In this document: piece after piece, positions 59,601 through 64,000 of the stretch | How the letters are laid out: every line of letters starts with the position of its first letter | How positions within the stretch are numbered: the first letter of the stretch is position 1 | NCBI GenBank assembly: GCA_945910005.1 | Contig: OX246745.1 | Location: forward strand, 11,729,951 to 11,793,950 | Direction of reading: 5' to 3' | From: Isoperla grammatica | Lineage: Eukaryota > Arthropoda > Insecta > Plecoptera > Perlodidae | Length of the DNA: 64,000 bases | Program-made: the position numbers and the translations under genes | The notes under the pieces: model-generated | Told to the model about the DNA's origin: nothing | Database searches by the model: none | What the model saw: the letters and a program-made list of their open reading frames with translations, nothing else

Positions 59601-62600
59601 AACGCACAATAACACATAATATGTTTGTATACCATATTTACTGGCTTATATCTTATACTTAGAAGTAAACAATAACTTATAGTAACAAAGAAATTCTAAA
59701 CACATTCATTGGTTACTGTACAGGCACCAGTGCAGTCCTTAACGTACAATAAACGACGGTGTCTCACTAAAAATAAGTCAAAATAAAAATTGTGACTATC
59801 ATTTATTCTCCTTCTTACTAGGAACAAATGAGTTGCATCCCAACTCTCTAGTTCCACATCTTCTCAGTTATTTGGGACCGGAAAATACTGGGCTGTCCGT
59901 GAGCCCAACTTGGCTGCCTCTTCTACCAACCACAGTCTGGGCCATGTGGTCTGATCCTCCGCTGTCGCCTTCACGGGCTGACCACGACGGCCAAACAACG
60001 AGGAACTCCCCCCTCCCTTCCCCCACCCCCATCTGCCTTTCAACAAGGACGTCCACAGCTCATATCAAATATAACTAAAGGTAAGTTACTGTCAAAGTAC
60101 CCGAAAACTGTATAATTCAATTTCGAGAGAAATAGCTGTTTTGTCACTGATTTTCTAATCGAGGATGTTGTCGGCTTGATTTCCGCTATCAACAATAATA
60201 ACTGAGGGTTTTTGACATTTTCTCAGTTGAACAAATAATTCTGGAATTGAGTCATACAAAAATACTTCGAACGTTATTTTCCGATAATCCAAAAGTGTAA
60301 TTATATCTAGTAGCTCACTTAACGAGCATTAAGTTGTCCCTGGACATCTGTAATGGAATATTATTATTAAAATTATCATAATCTGAAACATATCATGCCC
60401 TAACTCAGAAGTATTTGTCCTGTACAATGACTGGCTTGTCTGTAAAAAATAACTTTTAGTAGTATAAAAATATTTTGAATATAAGCTTCAACATTCCTGA
60501 ATGCACTACAATACAGAAATAACCTACACCTTGGGCTCAAACAGCCTTAAAACACATATCAATAATCCTGCTCAATTTATAATCGGTTTGTGTGTGTGTT
60601 TAGGATAATCTGGCTATATCTCTGAAACCGAATAATAATTGATGCACCACATACTGGGCGATTGTTACACAAACTCCATGTAACACGAAATCAACACAAT
60701 TACGCTTCAAGCAAATAACTGAAGAAATGTGTGTTGCGGGAGATTATGATCAGTTATACAACATACTGTATGTATACGAGGGTATACGAGCTAACACAGG
60801 CTCATACATTCTTACTTAAGAGTAGATATTTTGTAATTTTATTTGTATTGCTATCAATGTATACATGTACATAGGCTTGTCCTTTTCTGTTGTTATATTG
60901 TTATGATTTGTCGTTAGTTTATATTTTTAAGAGTTCAATTAGTGAATTTATCGTGTTTGAATAGGCGTGAAGCCCAATTGTTTAACATACTTTATGTCTT
61001 CTCCGTATAAATACCCTGGGAGAGTTTGAACTATGAAGAGTGGAATTTAAAAAAGAACATAAAGTGATTGTGAGGTTCATTATTATCAGAAGAATTGTGT
61101 CGTGCCATTACTTGTTCTAATACGAGGTAGCTTCACAAGGTAATTGGTGTTGAATTCTTTCTCTCAACATAACTTAATGACTCAATAACGAAGAAAAATG
61201 AAAATACTTCTACTTCTACATGAAGTACTGTGGTGAGGATTTAACTCACGAATCTTTTACGTAACAAAATCACGATTTCATCTGGATCATGATATAATCT
61301 TACTCAAGCTGTCAAAAAGCTTTAAAGCTAAGTGAATCCGTACTCTAAAAAGAAAGGCGAATGTTATGATATGAGGTGTAACTGGTCTCTCACTTGACGC
61401 GTTTGCAAGAAGTAAGAATTTTCTTGTGTCTTCAGTGATGAATACGGTTAAAATGTATTTGTACGCTGTTGAATGCAACGTATGGAGTTGATGTATAATA
61501 ATTGTACTACGTAGTGATTTTGGCTGTAGGTTGTTCATCATCTTACCCTGATGCGTCTATTTGCAAGTGATTATAATTATATAGAAAAAAGTATAAATAA
61601 TAAAATGGTCAATTGTCAATTGATAGTTTCTTGAGGCCACTTGACCCTGTCACGCTTAAGCCTCGCGATGTTTCAACTCGTTGTGAAATAAACCGTTATT
61701 TTCAATTTAATTAGTTTGTTTGAAATAAAACACGTTGAATGCGAAATATTCAGCAGAAATATTTTTCGTTTGTCAAGAATTTAATTACAATACTATATAA
61801 ATCCACAATCATCACACAGTTTGGTTTAAAGCAATGGTTATTTCCAATTACATGAGAGTTAATATTGAGTTTAATCTAAAATTGGGAATCAATCAATATG
61901 CTCGTATTATTTTTCACTCTTCTTCGAAATTACTGTTCATCTGTTTATAACGTAATCTGTTTTTAATTGATTGTTTGAATGAAAATATAGTTGTGATGAT
62001 AAAATCGTGTAACCAAATAAACATTTTACAGAAAATTACACCCGAACAAAAATCACAAAAATCCTATCAGAAAATGTATTTAACGTTCTAGCCCACAGTT
62101 TTTTTGGAGCAGAAATTCTATTGTTGTAAATAAGAAACGATTGATACTTAACCATATCGATCATCTTAAATGTTAGTGACATGATAGTCTTGTAAAATGT
62201 GCGGGCTAATTAATTGCACCCAGCACATACTAAATAGCAGAGAGTCCCGATTGCTCCTTTTGACGGAACAGATGAACCTTGTGGATCAATAAACGGTTTA
62301 CCGCTAACTAAGTATGTCCAACAAGCCTCATTCCTCCCTAGCCCCGTGGGTTTAGCCTCGTGGTAAGACAAGGTACAGTGTGGCATGACCCGGGGTGGTG
62401 CTAGGCTTACCTCAACATCCCCTATCTGCATCTTTCAGGGCTTATCACCATTGTCCACCAAAATATCTCAATACAACACCATTACTCGTGACTGTTCTCA
62501 CCATTAATTCGTCAACATCACCATCTTTACCCCGGCCTCAGTTGATTTATAACCAGTGCAAACAGGCAGGCTAGCTTGTCGTTACATAAATGTTCGGTGG

Positions 62601-63333
62601 CTGTCTCCTCGCTGCCAAGCTTATCTGTGATCTACGTAATAAAAGATGGAACATTCAAATAACGGTAGGGAGGGTATTTGTTGAATTGCGGGCACCGTCC
62701 ATATGGCTGTCGGCCAGCGAGGGGAGGGGAGGGGAGGGTGGGTGGGGTGGGGGTGGTTGCTTGGTGGACGCAACAAAGCGGAAACCAAGCGCTTGCTGGG
62801 CGACGGAGCGACAAATTCCTACCATCTGACCACACTGGTCTCTAAACTAGGTCTCAGGTTAGACGTGTGCACACTAGGCTCGCCGCCAATATTGCCAACT
62901 TGTTTTGAATATGAGAGTAGCGCGCGTTTTCTGACCAAACCAAAGAGCATCACACCCGCTTAAACTAATGCCCGCGGTAATTTAATACGTGTAGTTTAAA
63001 CTGCCTCTTTCTCACCGCAGAGCTCTCACCCTTTCACCCTTTTACCCCCAACATTCACTCGACGAGAGGAAACTGCTGGAAGTTACATTAAAAACGATAA
63101 ATTAAGTTTAGCTGAATAAATGTTTGTTTCATTTTTGTTTAATTACATGATGATTATGTGCAGTATAAATATTTACCTTTCCTGTAGGCCTACCTTTCAT
63201 CGGCCCCTTTTCCCGTGAAACTCATGAATAACTTGTAACGTTTATTATCAAAGTCTAGTTAATACTTCCATATTTTATTCTTGTAGATGGTGGTGTTCGT
63301 TTAAAATAACATTTCGGTTGAATCACGTGATGT
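56655..63333. other. No firm gene
   Basis: 6.7 kb mostly AT-rich; see the separate weak frame at 56945-57244. C-run tracts occur near 58412-58436. Short frames at 59331-59612, 59833-60078 and 62590-62963 show no domain. As the Dscam-like exon lies just beyond the gap, part of this may be a long intron. Confidence 0.4.
56945..57244 (-). other. Unassigned open frame, coding-like composition
   Basis: A 99-codon minus-strand frame without an early Met, open from a TGA at 57245-57247. It includes 'LLAPYYVNDGIVLRAQCLRN' and 'DDGAGEKRLLQVCKLVNK'. The peptide looks natural, but I recognise no family, and adjacent frames do not extend it. It could be an exon or a transposon fragment. Confidence 0.2.
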
Positions 63334-63533
63334 NNNNNNNNNNNNNNNNNNNNNNNNNNNNNNNNNNNNNNNNNNNNNNNNNNNNNNNNNNNNNNNNNNN
63401 NNNNNNNNNNNNNNNNNNNNNNNNNNNNNNNNNNNNNNNNNNNNNNNNNNNNNNNNNNNNNNNNNNNNNNNNNNNNNNNNNNNNNNNNNNNNNNNNNNNN
63501 NNNNNNNNNNNNNNNNNNNNNNNNNNNNNNNNN
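63334..63533. other. Assembly gap (200 N)
   Basis: Exactly 200 unknown bases, a conventional placeholder length, ending in a (CT)n microsatellite that probably caused the break. Confidence 0.99.
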
Positions 63534-63757
<224 letters not shown>

Positions 63758-63785
63758 GACGTTTGACTTTTCTTTATGGCTTTAG

Positions 63786-63896
63786 GGCTGCCGCTCGTGC
63801 GTCCCATGGCGACAATTGCTGCCGTTGCTGGAAGAGACCTGACAATAAAATGCCCCGTGGCCGGTTTTCCTATATTCGCCATTACGTGGGAGAAAG
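63786..63896 (+). CDS. Dscam-like immunoglobulin half-domain exon (partial gene)
   Basis: A 111-nt exon between a pyrimidine-rich acceptor (TTTATGGCTTTAG) and a strong donor (AAAG|GTAAGAG). It enters and leaves in the same phase (2 bases complete the first codon, 1 base left at the end), so it can be skipped or swapped without a frameshift. It encodes LPLVRPMATIAAVAGRDLT followed by IKCPVAGFPIFAITWEKG. This is the first half of an I-set Ig domain, with the core Cys (KCPV) and Trp (TWEK); the partner Cys must lie in the next exon. The 'VRPM...AVAGRD...CPVAGFPI..I.WE' pattern resembles Dscam-family Ig domains of arthropods, which mediate homophilic cell adhesion. Only one exon is visible, so a related Ig-superfamily gene is possible. 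No further exon is seen in 63897-64000. Confidence 0.6.
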
Positions 63897-64000
63897 GTAA
63901 GAGATTCGTTTCTAATTATCATTACAGAGTATTTTATTAAAAAGTTTCGTTGAGGATTTAAAAAGTGTATTAACGTATATCACTTTAATTTGACCTCGTT

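Overview
The window is eukaryotic, intron-bearing and AT-rich, with very long tetranucleotide microsatellites, tRNA-derived SINEs and many small DNA transposons. The last 120 bases hold a phase-symmetric immunoglobulin half-domain exon of Dscam type, and the SINEs have arthropod character, so the host is most likely an arthropod. That identification is inference. A 200-base run of N (63334-63533) marks a scaffold gap.

The centre of interest is 18075-30662. This is a Polinton/Maverick (adintovirus-like) provirus of 12,588 bp with about 470-bp terminal inverted repeats, AG...CT ends and an exact 6-bp target duplication (ATCATC). Its genes all read on the + strand and are packed with gaps of about 2-20 bp: FtsK/HerA packaging ATPase, small basic protein, conserved unknown protein, DD35E integrase with chromodomain, a broken penton-like/minor structural gene, a pVI/pX-like basic protein, a double-jelly-roll-type major capsid gene carrying one nonsense codon, a conserved Polinton protein fused to a baculovirus IAP repeat (BIR), an adenain-type protease, and a large unknown protein. 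No protein-primed DNA polymerase is present, so the copy is defective.

The provirus is the innermost of three nested elements. It sits in a roughly 520-bp hAT-like element (17620-30733, TSD GGCTACAC), which itself sits in a second hAT-like element (17538-30935, TSD GTCTACCT). A separate insert of about 1.4 kb splits the penton-like gene. Downstream of it are remnants of a spliced SAP-domain gene with a possible SWIM finger.

The flanks (1-17.5 kb and 31-63.3 kb) contain no convincing intact host gene. They hold several non-autonomous hAT-like elements with 8-bp target duplications (3257, 37097, 45581, 56113 and a second copy of the host element at 43222), a perfect 104-bp-arm palindrome at 37464-37678, a fold-back element near 46.5 kb, SINE copies, tandem duplications, and one decayed mobile-element gene (33495-34755).
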